A DNA stretch of 64,000 nt, from assembly GCF_045679555.1 (NCBI RefSeq), contig NC_092091.1, positions 68,515,437-68,579,436 on the forward strand. Direction: 5' to 3'. Origin of the DNA: Salvelinus alpinus. Its lineage: Eukaryota; Chordata; Actinopteri; Salmoniformes; Salmonidae. The notes beneath the pieces were generated by a model. The model saw only the letters and a program-made list of their open reading frames with translations. It was not told the DNA's origin and did not search any database. Below are positions 15,301-40,602 of this stretch, piece by piece. The number at the start of each line of letters is the position of its first letter. Position 1 is the stretch's first letter. The position numbers and the translations under genes were made by a program.

Positions 15301-18015
15301 GGTGATCTGAGCCAGGGGGATACCTGACAGAGACTTGAGGGGCTGGGGAGACAAGGTGCTGGGCTCTCCCTTCCCCAAACCCAGCTGACCGCTCGAGTTC
15401 TGGCCCCACGTGAACAGCTGACCGTCTGGGAGAGAAAAGAGGGGGTTAGCCTAGCATTAGCCTGGCATTAGCCTGGCATTAGCTGTTAAGCTTGTAACTT
15501 TGGTGTGTAGCGCTACAGTATCAGTGGTAGTGTGAGGTGTTGCTGTTGGCTTCATTCTCACCTTTAGAGAGTGCGATGCAGTGCTTGTTGCCACACATTA
15601 TTTGAGAGATGCGATGCTCGCACAGCTTCTTGATCAACCTGAGAAATACAGGAGATGCATTGAGTTGCGAGGCCAATGCCTGAACAACTGTGCAGTATTC
15701 GGCAGATTTTAACCAACTACATGCAATGTACAGTTAGCTTTACAATCCCTGTATAATCAACATCTAGAACACCGTACGTGTTGTAGCCTTTGTAACCCTC
15801 CCCGCAAAGACAGTACAGTATGAAGATAGGCAGAAACTGCTTCTCCAATAGAAATCCCCGATCACACTTGTAGGTGATGTCATGGCGACGTTGGCAGCTA
15901 AGCCCATGCGCAGAAACCCGTCATCGGGTCGAACGGTCGTCTAGCGCCGAACTGTGCATGTGCACGCCGTCAAATCAAAGGCACTCCTTCGACATGAAGT
16001 TGTTTTTGACGAAAATTAAAACGTCAGTTTGTCACTTTCACGAGGTTGGAGTAATAACATGTTCAACTACTTAAGATATTGGCTCGAATCTCAGTTGTGC
16101 CTTTAGATTTCGTGAAAATTAACCACCAAGAATTTCTCACTTCTCTCATTGACTTCTCAAACCCAACCTGGTCTGTTTCGTAAGCCTTCCTGGAAGTCTT
16201 GCTGTGTTGCGGCTCTGGTTTTAAAAAGTCTATGCTCCTAGCATTTAGCCATCACATGTAGTTCTCACAATTCCATTGGTTTTCATGTACCTCTTCCAGT
16301 AGGCTATTCCTCAGCAAAGCTTCAATAATGTATGTTCTAGCATGCTGGGTCACCTGGGGATTGGGACGGTCTCCTCAGCGGTCCCCAGACCCAGCTGGCC
16401 CCCTCCACCGGCCCCCCAGGCAAACACCTGGCCCTGCTCATTCAGCGCCATGGAGTGGGCCTGGCCGCACGATACCACCCCTATCTTCTGGGTGTTCAGG
16501 GCCACCACCAGTTCTAGAGGGTAAGGAGGAGGGACAAAGGGGGAGGGAGGAGTGGGGAGGGTATGACAGACTTTAGCCAGGCTCTCTAGAAAGACTAGTG
16601 CCTAGAATGAACGATCCATGTCTACAAATGCACGATCTTAATTTGATCACCCGGTTGTTTCAGGAAACGTCCTGCCGAGCAGGACACGCAAACTTGTAGT
16701 CTATTCAAGGTTTAAAAAGGCTTCTAAAGTTTATAATTTCCACTTTAAAATGTCTGACTTTATTTGCCCTAACTAAAAATGTATCAACCACTACAAAAAT
16801 GGCCATTAATTATAACCCACACAATAATTCACATTTCCGGTTGCTGCAGGATTATTTTCCTGCTGTGAGAAACTGGTCAAATTAAGATCTTACACCTGTA
16901 CCAGTTTTAGGACTGGTGCATCTTAGACTATACTGTGGATGAGAAAAGGAAGTGTATTTCTCAATGTATCCTCTAGTCTGTTCTGCTGGTATGAGCATTC
17001 TAGAAGGGTATGCTAGGCCTTTGTCTGGAAGCCATAGAGACCAAACCCACTTCAAGTATTTAGTGTGGATACACTATCTGACCAACCATCTTCTGGAATG
17101 TCCCAGTGCTCTCTAACTATCTAGCTCCACATTTCAGTTTCACTTAGCATGGAGGCATATTAGGAAGAACTGAAAGCAAAATAAACAGGGGTTAATGTCA
17201 GTCATTCCTTATCTGATATTTTCAATCACTCTTGGAGAAAAATACTTCTTTATTATTTTAAAAAACAATATGTTTCAGCATTAGGCCTATAGGTTTCATC
17301 AGACTGCTTTGCTTTCAAATTCAATTATTTAATTTGTGTCTTAAAAATGATGTACCTTAACATTATACATTTTACATCAGCACTTTAGCAGCTATAATTA
17401 CAGTTAAATATCGCCTGAGAATTGGAAGTCAAGAACACGTGTGTGATGACTAAATAATGCATCCCAACAAGTCTCCTCCTGCCGTGCCTCAGTTCCTGTA
17501 CACAGATCTGTGTGGCCGACCGTGTAGCCTAGAGAGTGGTTGGGTAGTGGTGGTGGTGGGGGTTTGCATGAGATATAGTAGTGAGCAGCAGCTTGATAGG
17601 AATGCAGGCACGCAAAGCACAGTAGAAACCACTCATAAGATGAAAGGAGAAACATTTCACAGCATACAGTACTGTACTGCATCTTCATACAAACTTCCTG
17701 TGTGGCAGAAAAATACTATTATAGGGCATTTAGTCTCAGTCTTATATGCCAACAACATACCACCCTGCATCTCACTGCTGGCTTGCCTCTGAAGCTAAGC
17801 AGGGTTGGTCCTGGATGGGAGACCAGATGCTGCTGGAAGTGGTGTTGGAGGGCCAGTAAGAGGCACTCTTTCCTCTGGTCCCCCCAAAAAATATCCCAAT
17901 GACCCAGGGCAGTGATTGGGGACATTGCCCTGTGTAGGGTGCCGTCTTTCGGATGGAATGTTAAACGGGTGTCCTGACTCTCTGTGGTCACTAAAGATCC
18001 CATGGCACTTATTGT

Positions 18016-18046
<31 letters not shown>

Positions 18047-19951
18047 TAAATTCCCAATCTGGCCCTCATACCTTCACGGTCACCTAATCATCCCCTGCTT
18101 CCAATTGGCTCATTCATCCCCCCTGTAACTATTCCCCTGGTTGTTGCTGTAAATGAGAACGTGTTCTCAGTCAACTTACCTGGTAAAATAAGGATGAAAA
18201 TGTTTTTTTCTTGTTTTGATAATGGATTATTTACAAAATAACAGATTGGCTCAGTTTAACATTGAAACCTTAAAAACAGGCAATCTTTAGTTGCTGCATC
18301 CATTTTTGGACTTGTAAATTATATATAGACCTACCCATTGATTCTTGAAAAATATAACTTATAAATAAGTCATGAGCTTTGTGCAACTGTCAAACCCCAT
18401 CAGAACCCCAAATATTAGCTTGTTTTATTCCAATGTTTGCAAAGATTGTAAATGTAAACAAACACTGTATAGCCTCTAAACATGCTTAAAACTATCATTT
18501 GAATATGTTGGATGGTCAGTCCTTTCATACATTGCTCTGCCTATGATTTTGAGAGCGTTTAAATATCTCCAGGCCCATTCCTCAGCTTTTTACCAAAATA
18601 GAGGTGTGGTGACTGCTTTGTTATTGTTTCAACTAAGGATTGACGCTTTAAAGGGCTAATTCACTCAAAAACAATATTTTAGTATTTTGTCCATTAGTCA
18701 GTCCACTGTTAATATATATTTTTTTTTAAGTATAAAATGTCAGCAGTCAAGTTAAGACTGATCACTTTCAGTACAGAGCAAAAACCGTATCCTTGCCTTT
18801 GCCTATGGTAAGGCTGGTGTTATCGGCCCAACTGGTCAATAAATAGACCTATTAAATGAAATAATGCTCTGAGAATGACTGGTGGCAAAGGGAGTGCTTC
18901 CAACAATAATCAAAGTTTCGTGGTAGTTTCCAGAAGCAGTCGTCAAGCGTATAGTTGTATGACTAAACATAAATATGACCCTTACCCTTCCCCTCCCCCC
19001 ACACACACACACCCTGTCCACCCTACATGATGCAAACAGAGCAGATCATTGGTGCCTGAGATCTCATTAAACAGCCATGTGAGCGTCAACACACTCCTGA
19101 GTCCTGGAAATAGTGCTCCTCCAACCTATCAACTCTCCTGGCTTAGCCTAGGAGCCAGTGAGCTACCAGTAAGGATTCATCCTAAATGGCTCCCTATTTC
19201 CTTTATAGTGTACTACTTTTACACTGTAGAAGTAGTGCACTTTATAGGAAATAGGGTTCCATTTGGGGACGCATACTAAATGTCATAAATAACATGAGCT
19301 TTAAGATTGTCATACCTCCTTCCTCCCAGGCATTATACCTCTGTTTAGTAAATAGAACCTAATCCACCATGAATCCATATAGTCTGCATTGCAAAAGAGA
19401 TTAAATGCTACTGTAGTATTAAGAGGGGGGAGGGGGGGTCTAAACAAACGTTGTGACACAGGTAAAACGTTTCATTATAGTAGAGAACAGTAGAGAACAA
19501 GTCTGCCAATCTGCTCATTGGCAGATTTCCCTGCTCTTACACGTTAGTTGCAGCCAAGTACAATAAGATGTAATATCCCACTAGATTGGGCATTCAGTAT
19601 AGCAGATTTTTTTAATTCACCCACAATATCAACAAACACAGGTTGTACCACAAATAAACATCAAACAGTGTTAGCTTGATAGCTAACATCTGCAGATTGC
19701 TAATTGGCTGGTACTGGCAGCTTACCTGGCGAGTCCCCCGGCTTGTCGTGGCCCAGCTGCCCACAGCGGTTAGAGCCGCACGTGTACACTCTCCCATCAC
19801 GCAACAGGAATAGCGAATGGCGCCCGCCGCACGCCACCTCCTTCAGGCCACGCCCATTGAACGCCTGGCAGCTCCGGGGTTCGCACACGGGGTCCCTCGC
19901 TCCGCCGATACCCAGCTGGCCCTCCACAGTACTGCCCCAACACAGCATCAT
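303..19951 (-). CDS. herc3: HERC3 E3 ubiquitin ligase, 3' end beyond the window
   Basis: Nineteen coding exons read on the minus strand: 19726-19951, 16354-16513, 15562-15638, 15204-15425, 14866-14957, 14431-14561, 14093-14256, 13053-13126, 11860-11984, 11551-11610, 10262-10373, 7613-7802, 4882-5045, 4440-4553, 3965-3988, 3771-3860, 3167-3337, 2454-2597, 303-469. All have AG acceptors and GT donors and the phases join to 835 codons plus 2 nt. The product has an N-terminal RCC1-like propeller and a HECT ubiquitin ligase domain; residues such as [10 protein letters not shown] and [13 protein letters not shown] match vertebrate HERC3 rather than HERC5/6. HERC3 is about 1050 residues, so roughly 215 residues, including the catalytic cysteine, lie left of position 1. 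The start could be the first or second ATG (19951 or 19948). Family knowledge: cytosolic/vesicular E3 ligase that transfers ubiquitin through a thioester cysteine. Exon edges are hand-called and could be off by a few bases. Confidence 0.92.
470..2058. other. herc3 intron, largely unannotated
   Basis: No coding exon found. AT-rich single-copy-looking sequence, with a short stretch at about 1630-1720 that resembles part of the palindromic repeat seen complete at about 19172-19282 (shared words such as CCAAATGG and TATAGGGAATAGGGT). Small open frames here have no family resemblance. Confidence 0.5.
2060..2210. repeat. Palindromic MITE-like repeat
   Basis: TAAGCAATAAGGCACCTC at about 2071 is repeated inverted as GAGGTGCCTTATTGCTATTA at about 2153, with an internal inverted pair around GGTATATGGCCAATATACC. 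This foldback structure, without coding capacity, is common in salmonid introns. Confidence 0.7.
2259..2436. repeat. Palindromic MITE-like repeat (GGAGG ends)
   Basis: The left arm (ACAGGAGGTTGGTGGCACC, GGGGAGGACGGGCTCGTGG) is the imperfect inverse of the right arm (GAGCCATCCTCCCCTCAGCAGCCTCCACTG), with a central ACACATGGTTTCCATGTGT palindrome. Sits 18 bp from the donor side of exon 2454-2597 of herc3. Confidence 0.75.
2598..3025. repeat. Short tandem-repeat array interrupted by a solo LTR
   Basis: A unit of about 43 bp (CCTTAGTTCCTGTAATT, AAGTGGCACTAACAACAGTG) occurs once at 2616-2647 and then about three times at 2897-3020. The first copy is split from the rest by the solo LTR at 2648-2843. 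Lies in the herc3 intron just upstream (in gene direction) of exon 2454-2597. Confidence 0.75.
2648..2843. mobile_element. Solo LTR of about 196 bp with target duplication
   Basis: Begins TGTTAAG and ends TTAACA, and is flanked by the 5-bp direct repeat CTAAC at 2643-2647 and 2844-2848. An AT-rich TATA-like stretch (ATATAGTATAGTAAAC) lies inside. Size, TG/CA ends and target duplication fit a solo LTR, likely of a Copia- or BEL-like element; the family is not identified. Confidence 0.7.
3603..3735 (+). mobile_element. tRNA-derived SINE, truncated
   Basis: A-box region GGTTGGTAGAGCATGGC and B-box GGTTCGATTCCCAC with tRNA-like spacing, followed by the SINE body ATGTATGCACTCACTACTATAAGTCGCTCT. 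The copy breaks off near 3735. Not a functional tRNA: no acceptor stem closure. Confidence 0.75.
3771..11984 (-). CDS. herc3: herc3 exons 9-16: spacer between propeller and HECT
   Basis: Residues 383-675. Recognisable HERC3 blocks include [63 protein letters not shown] and [10 protein letters not shown]. Exon 15 (3965-3988) is only 24 nt long and in frame. Exon 13 (4882-5045) begins directly at the edge of a minisatellite whose units copy its acceptor and first 13 bases. The exon at 11551-11610 is opposite an unrelated plus-strand open frame, which I regard as a shadow. Confidence 0.85.
5036..6370. repeat. 36-bp minisatellite copying a herc3 splice acceptor
   Basis: About 37 tandem copies of a 36-bp unit (some 35 bp) containing GGGGATCCAGAATATAACAC and ACCACCAGTTATCT. 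On the minus strand each unit reads as an intron end (GGATCCCC then GCAG, GTAG or ACAG) followed by ATAACTGGTGGTG, which is exactly the first 13 bases of herc3 exon 4882-5045. The array abuts that exon. The unit is 12 codons with no stop in the exon's frame, which produces long spurious open frames on both strands. Confidence 0.95.
6660..7545 (-). mobile_element. 5'-truncated LINE (CR1/L2-like RT C-terminal end)
   Basis: Minus-strand frames at 7297-7542 and 7028-7300 carry late reverse-transcriptase text of fish LINEs: [57 protein letters not shown] and [13 protein letters not shown]. The frames are shifted and the 5' two thirds of the element are missing. The non-coding tail runs to about 6660. 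Lies in the herc3 intron between 6371 and 7612. Confidence 0.8.
8615..8830. repeat. Palindromic MITE with ACACTC(C/T)TAGAAAAAA ends
   Basis: ACACTCCTAGAAAAAAAGG on the left is the inverse of CCCTTTTTTCTAAGAGTGT on the right; inner part is rich in GGGTTCTACCTGG motifs and their complements. A second copy is at 48065-48308. Confidence 0.8.
8846..9215. repeat. Dispersed repeat, LINE 3'-end-like
   Basis: Starts with CAAATCAAATGTTATTGCTC and continues with text (AGCGAAATGCTTGTGCTTCT) seen repeatedly in salmonid genomes, judged from memory of the family. No coding capacity. Similar opening words occur at about 6668 at the 3' side of the truncated LINE. Confidence 0.55.
9673..10028. repeat. MITE-like repeat with TAAAG-GTGCA termini
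   Basis: TTTAAAGCTGCAATATGTA at the left is an imperfect inverse of TACATAGTGCACCTTTAG at the right. The 350-bp interior is AT-rich and non-coding. Lies in the herc3 intron between exons 7613-7802 and 10262-10373. Confidence 0.65.
10374..11550. other. herc3 intron without recognised features
   Basis: I find no exon, transposon end or RNA gene here, only short GA/GT-rich runs near 10557-10582 and 10821-10832. Confidence 0.5.
12611..13540. repeat. Cluster of four palindromic MITE-like repeats around herc3 exon 8
   Basis: Four foldback elements: 12613-12791 (GTTCCTGAAGAGCTA versus TAGCTCTCCAGGAAC), 12851-12993 (GTACTCATAAAGC...GATCTAGGATCAG versus CTGATCCTAGATC...GCTTTATGAATAC), 13228-13360 (GATCTAGGATCAG versus CAAGATCAGTGTCTAG) and 13361-13540 (CATTTTCCAAACTCC versus CCAGTTTGGGAAACG). 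Exon 13053-13126 lies between the second and third. Confidence 0.6.
13053..19951 (-). CDS. herc3: herc3 exons 1-8: RCC1-like propeller
   Basis: Residues 1-382. Typical RCC1 blade signatures recur: [85 protein letters not shown]. The last exon (13053-13126) supplies the closing [10 protein letters not shown] strand. Exon 4 (15204-15425) is strikingly similar in nucleotides to the equivalent exon of the next HERC gene (36838-37059), unlike the other exons. The 3.2 kb intron after exon 1 carries a 5S-derived SINE and other repeats. Confidence 0.9.
16622..16900. repeat. Palindromic MITE-like repeat (GATCTTA ends)
   Basis: GATCTTAATTTGATCACC on the left pairs with GTCAAATTAAGATCTTACA on the right. 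The interior contains CAGGATTATTTTCCTGCTGT. The same family appears in the opposite orientation at 41861-42099 in gene 3. Confidence 0.7.
17741..18200 (+). mobile_element. 5S rRNA-derived SINE (SINE3-like)
   Basis: CATACCACCCTG followed by GAAGCTAAGCAGGGTTGG and TGGATGGGAGACC reproduces the conserved 5S rRNA internal promoter region, imperfectly. Downstream is a SINE body ending in TGTAAATGAGAACGTGTTCT and TTACCTGGTAAAATAAGG, a tail shared with the LINE at 25.3-30.2 kb. That shared tail is the signature of LINE-dependent retrotransposition. A 5S-headed SINE, not a working 5S gene. Confidence 0.85.
18283..18660. repeat. Dispersed repeat, copy 1
   Basis: About 370 bp including CCCATTGATTCTTGAA, TGTAAACAAACACTGTATAG and TGCTTTGTTATTGTTTCA. 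A colinear second copy is at 37806-38168 in gene 2. The ends are not well defined, so the class is unknown. Confidence 0.7.
19172..19282. repeat. Short palindromic repeat
   Basis: AAATGGCTCCCTATTTCCTTTATAGTG pairs with CACTTTATAGGAAATAGGG...CCATTT in inverted orientation around ACACTGTAGAAGTAGT. A MITE-like foldback in herc3 intron 1. Confidence 0.65.
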
Positions 19952-20100
19952 GGCTTAGAGTAGGAAGGAGGGAAGGAGAGAGAGAGAGTGATGGAGGGAA
20001 GGAGAGATGGAGGGAAGGAGAGAGTGAAAGACAGGAGGGGAAGAAGGAGGAGGAGAGCTTCAGGCTAGAAGGCGGCCCTGCCTTCTCCCCTTGGTGTAAA
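19952..20100. repeat. GA-rich simple sequence upstream of herc3 start
   Basis: Repeated GGAAGGAGAGA on the plus strand, just upstream of the herc3 ATG in gene direction. It may be within the 5' UTR or an intron; nothing else is visible up to about 21130. Confidence 0.5.
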
Positions 20101-21136
20101 TCACAAGTCTGGAAGGGAGAAACAGGGGAGAGGAGGAGAAGGAGTAGGGTGTCAGATAGTAGTCAGATCACATCATTGGCCATTACAGTGCACTCATCAT
20201 CTGATATGTTGGATCATGTTTTAAAAATGAAGTGAGGCTGGGTAAACACTCTGCCGGGGGGAGCCTGGCGCCGGGTGTGACGTGAGCAGTGAAAAGATAA
20301 GGTGGAAGCACCAGGAGCTCGTTTAAATAAACCCAGTGCCTCTGTAATCCCTACTTAAGCAGCACCAAACTGTCCTGCCTTATAGTGATCCACTCCCAAC
20401 GTGCATGCTATGGACAGAGTTAGCCAAGGTGAAGGCAGAGAGAGGAGAGAGACTGCTCTAAAGGTTCCGTGCCCTCTTGGAAGTAAACATGGAGACATGG
20501 GCCCCTCCTTTCCTTGGAAGTCAAGTGGCACTTTCAGTTTACAAATGCAAATACAATATGTCATGCTCAGAGAAGACACATCATTCATTCTGCATGTGTC
20601 ATAGTTACCTATGTGGCTTATAGCTAGATAAAGGCCTTATGGATGATGATAGTTGTGATGGTTACGACAGAAAGGGTGTCACATTGACAATGAATGAATG
20701 TGCAAGGTATGATTCCGAGCTTGCGCTAGCAGATGGGTATACTCTGGCTGACGTAAGATTCCAACTATTGCTCTATGCTTACATCCAAGATCGTCTGGAC
20801 GTGACCACCATATGGCTGTATAGCTACTGTATATAGTTAGCTATAGCCTATAACTATGTAAAATAGTTACGGTAGTTAGTCAATCGTGTCAACTCCTTCG
20901 TCTCCGCTAGCGGTCGGTAACTAGCTATACGGATAAAAACGTTAGCTAACGGGTAGGGCTTAACGAGATTTACAAATGCGTCCATTTCGCAGAATACTAG
21001 CAAGCTTGCCATATTTAGCCAATCTAGTGAATCTATCTGCATTTCACAGACGCTTCGATGTTCAAATATAGAAATGTAAACAACTGCACAAAACGTAGCT
21101 ACGTGACTTAAAGCAAAAAATTGCATGCGTTTTACC

Positions 21137-21230
21137 TGTAGAGATGCATTCCTGAATTCCACTAGCTGGGCGTTTCGACAATAACAAGGAAGTTGTGATG
21201 CAGGTTGATGCTCTTCGTCACTCAACATGT
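21137..21230 (-). other. herc3: Possible non-coding first exon of herc3
   Basis: On the minus strand the sequence CATCTCTACAG is followed by GTAAAACGC, a plausible donor at 21137/21136. It lies 1.2 kb upstream of the herc3 ATG, close to the end of gene 2, where a promoter is expected. No transcript evidence is available; this is a guess from position and splice signal. Confidence 0.25.
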
Positions 21231-21244
21231 GACTTTGGGTTTAC

Positions 21245-21432
21245 ACTTCTATACCCACAAAGTCAGATTCCACAGCCACAAAATTGGCCAAAAAAATGCA
21301 TTTTGGTCTTCATTTAAGACTCAGTTAGGCATGCGTTTAGCAGTGTGGTTAGGTTAAGGTTTTACATCACATTTTAAGAAGAGACATTTCAGAAAAGGGC
21401 GGGGTTTATGACTTTGTGGGTATTGAATCTAG
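21245..21432. repeat. Foldback repeat in the gene 1-gene 2 spacer
   Basis: TATACCCACAAAGTCAGA is inverted as GACTTTGTGGGTATTGA at about 21409-21425. Probably a small MITE. It sits in the roughly 650-bp gap between the putative herc3 5' end and the gene 2 stop. Confidence 0.6.
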
Positions 21433-21528
21433 TGGCGAGCATGACTGGTGTCAGCAAAATCTAGCCGAATCATGCACTTGCATAACTTCCTAAAAAACAG
21501 TATTGCACTAGAACTTCCACAACAAATC

Positions 21529-21585
21529 TTTATTAACAGTGGCTCTTTTGACTATGGCACTCATTCGCAGTTAAACATGTTTATT
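21529..21585 (-). terminator. Candidate poly(A) signals of gene 2
   Basis: Two AATAAA hexamers on the minus strand (TTTATT at 21529-21534 and 21580-21585) lie about 300-350 bp after the gene 2 stop codon. Their position suits a 3' UTR end, but usage is not shown. Confidence 0.4.
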
Positions 21586-21874
21586 AACAAAGACAGCACG
21601 TCGTTCAGATATTCAAACAGCAGAGGTCTCCACGTATCCAGTCATCCCAGTGCATGAAGGAAACATGAGTAGAACATGTCAAGAAATACATATTTATATT
21701 GGTCCACATTGTGCAATACTGAAGTAATGTAAATAGAAAAACTATATTTAAGACTACTTAATATGTTTGAAGATGTTCAGTTGTTAGCTCTGAATGGGTT
21801 TCGTAGACTTAAAACATGAATATAATAATAATGCTACAAAAAACAAATGCTACACGCTTCCCAGTTTACCAATT

Positions 21875-38465
<16,591 letters not shown>

Positions 38466-38636
38466 TGTAAATGTGTTATTATTATCGCCGTCTAAACGTA
38501 TCCATAATCAGCAAACCATAATCAGATAATATTGATGGAACACAGGACGGTCATTCTGCGCCCTGGGAGTCAGTGAATTCTGAAAGCGATGAACGAGACC
38601 ATATGACATATCTATAAAAGAAACACAGCAAAAAAC

Positions 38637-38648
38637 GAAAACGAAACC
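38637..38648 (+). promoter_or_regulatory. ISRE-like motif upstream of gene 2
   Basis: GAAAACGAAACC fits the interferon-stimulated response element pattern GAAANNGAAAC, differing from the full consensus at the last base. It lies 172 bp upstream of the gene 2 ATG, a typical distance for interferon-induced promoters, and ISREs work in either orientation. Supports, but does not prove, interferon regulation. Confidence 0.5.
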
Positions 38649-38776
38649 TAAGTCGGCATTTTCCTCCAAACAGAAACGTATGCCACAATGGGCATGGCCT
38701 GAGTAAACGAAAATATCAGGTTGGCACATATGCAGTGGGACAGGGTAGAGGTAAAGTATTTTAAACAAACAAACAA

Positions 38777-39981
38777 CCCAGCTAGCACATTTGGTTCCTT
38801 GGAAGTTGTTCGAAAGTACTTTTTTTGTTTAGCATTGGTCCTGGGGACAAAGCCATACGTTTCCTGACAGTGAAAACTGAATGTTTTTTAAACATTCTGA
38901 GAATGGAAGTGAAAATGTTGCCTGTTCCGGGAACTAACTTCTTTAGGTTGCAGGGAGGTTCTTCTATGGTTCCCTGAAAATGTTCCTGGGATGTTTTATT
39001 ACTGATCTGAGAACAGAAATTATAGGGTAATTAAATACTGCCCTGATACTGTTTCAATAAGACTTTTAATAACACTGCTAGTTTAGGTGAACTGTTTTGA
39101 ACTCCAAGCACAATTAATCTGCTTAGGCATTAATCATTCAAACCCATTTATTTTTATGTGGCATGGTGTCAGTGAGATTCAAACCCATGATCTCTCTGCT
39201 CTCTAGCCATAGAATTAGTCCACTGCACCACTAGGATGGAGCAAGCATGCCATGTTTCTTTAACTCATAGAAAGCTGTTCATTTTTGTCTATTCAAACAG
39301 ACCTCATTTCAAAGGAAACAAGCACTAATTAAGATCAGGTGTGGCCAATTAGTGGGTGCAGCCAACACACCCGGACACGCATAACAAGATAGAGGATAGA
39401 GAGAATTTTGCTGATGCTGGGAATGGACCATATTTGTTTTTAAATAACATTCTTCCAACGTTCTTTGAATGTTACTATGTGTTCTTGTTTTTAATGGAAA
39501 GTTTTCTTAATATTCTGAGAGCATTACTTTTAATAGAACCATGAAGAAACCTGCAGAAAACGTTATGTGAAGTCCTGGAATTCCCACAGAAAAACATTGT
39601 TTCTTAATGTTCTCTAAACCTCTGAGAACATGACTGAATAGAACATGAGGAAAACTGTAGAAAACGTTATGCTGAAGTCCTGAAATTCCCAGAGGAACAT
39701 GTTTTTTTTAAACATTCTCTGAATGTTCTAAGAACATGACTTTAAATAAAACCATGATAAAACCTGTAAGAAATGTTATGCTGAAGTCCTGAAATTCCCA
39801 TGGAAGAATGTTGTTTCTTAACATTCTCTGAACAATTTGAGAACATTCATTTAAATAGAACCCTAAGGAAACCTGTAGGAAACGTTATGGGAAGGTTGTA
39901 TGCAAAATAACCATAGGACAACCACGCTCTCACCAAGCTCTAAGAAACATATGGTTCTCAGAACGTTATGTGCTAGCTGGG
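38777..39981. mobile_element. 1.2 kb non-autonomous DNA transposon with CCCAGCTAGCACA ends
   Basis: CCCAGCTAGCACAT at 38777 is exactly inverted as TGTGCTAGCTGGG ending at 39981. No transposase frame. The right half (about 39440-39960) consists of four to five diverged tandem units of about 110-120 bp (AACATTCTCTGAA, AGAACATGACTTTAAATA, ACCTGTAGAAAACGTTATG, GTCCTGAAATTCCCA). A tRNA-like SINE fragment lies inside on the minus strand at about 39165-39235 (GATTCAAACCCATGATC as B-box complement). Fills the spacer between genes 2 and 3. Confidence 0.75.
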
Positions 39982-40089
39982 AAGGTTATGCACGTTGTTG
40001 GAGAAACCACACCACTGCTCTGCATCGAAGTGCTGACAGCAGTTCCCATTGATAAAAGAAAACACTTTGAGGTGAACTAATCATCTCTA

Positions 40090-40095
40090 TTTATT
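40090..40095 (-). terminator. Candidate poly(A) signal of gene 3
   Basis: AATAAA on the minus strand about 510 bp after the gene 3 stop; closest good hexamer I noticed. Usage is not shown. Confidence 0.3.
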
Positions 40096-40602
40096 AGATA
40101 CATAAAGAATTATTCCGTCAATAAAACAAGATACAGACATATATGTCAAAAGATGATGCAGACGTGTCCAGAAAAAAAGGATATACACATGTAGAAGTAC
40201 ATCAAATGCCACACTATTGTAGAATTACATAAAACGCCACACTATATCAATAAAGAAAACATGCATAAATAAGTAGGCTCTTGAATGTATATTACTGAAT
40301 GTATATTACTGAATAAGAAAGTTATTTTTATATATCACACTCAGAATTAGTAGACATTAACTCAAGGAATGTTTTTTTCTATAATAGGGTAGGCCTACAT
40401 ATCCTAAATTTGCAATTTTCACATTTTCAATAGAAAAGCCAAGGACAAAGGTAAAATGTAAAAGTTGGGAAAAAAGTGGCAAATCTGAACCTAGAAGGCG
40501 GCTACAACCAAAATCCTATGCTAAACTGAATAGATATATTGACATGTAAGAAACACATTGAATGAAATGATGAACACAGCAGTAGCCTATATATAGTGTC
40601 CA

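Noticed and set aside
17741-17850. 5S rRNA gene
   Set aside because: Box sequences are imperfect and the 5S part runs straight into a SINE body with a LINE-type tail.
21137-21228. Coding start of herc3 at the 124-codon minus-strand frame
   Set aside because: No RCC1 similarity, and the conserved MLCWG start lies downstream at 19948; at most a non-coding first exon.
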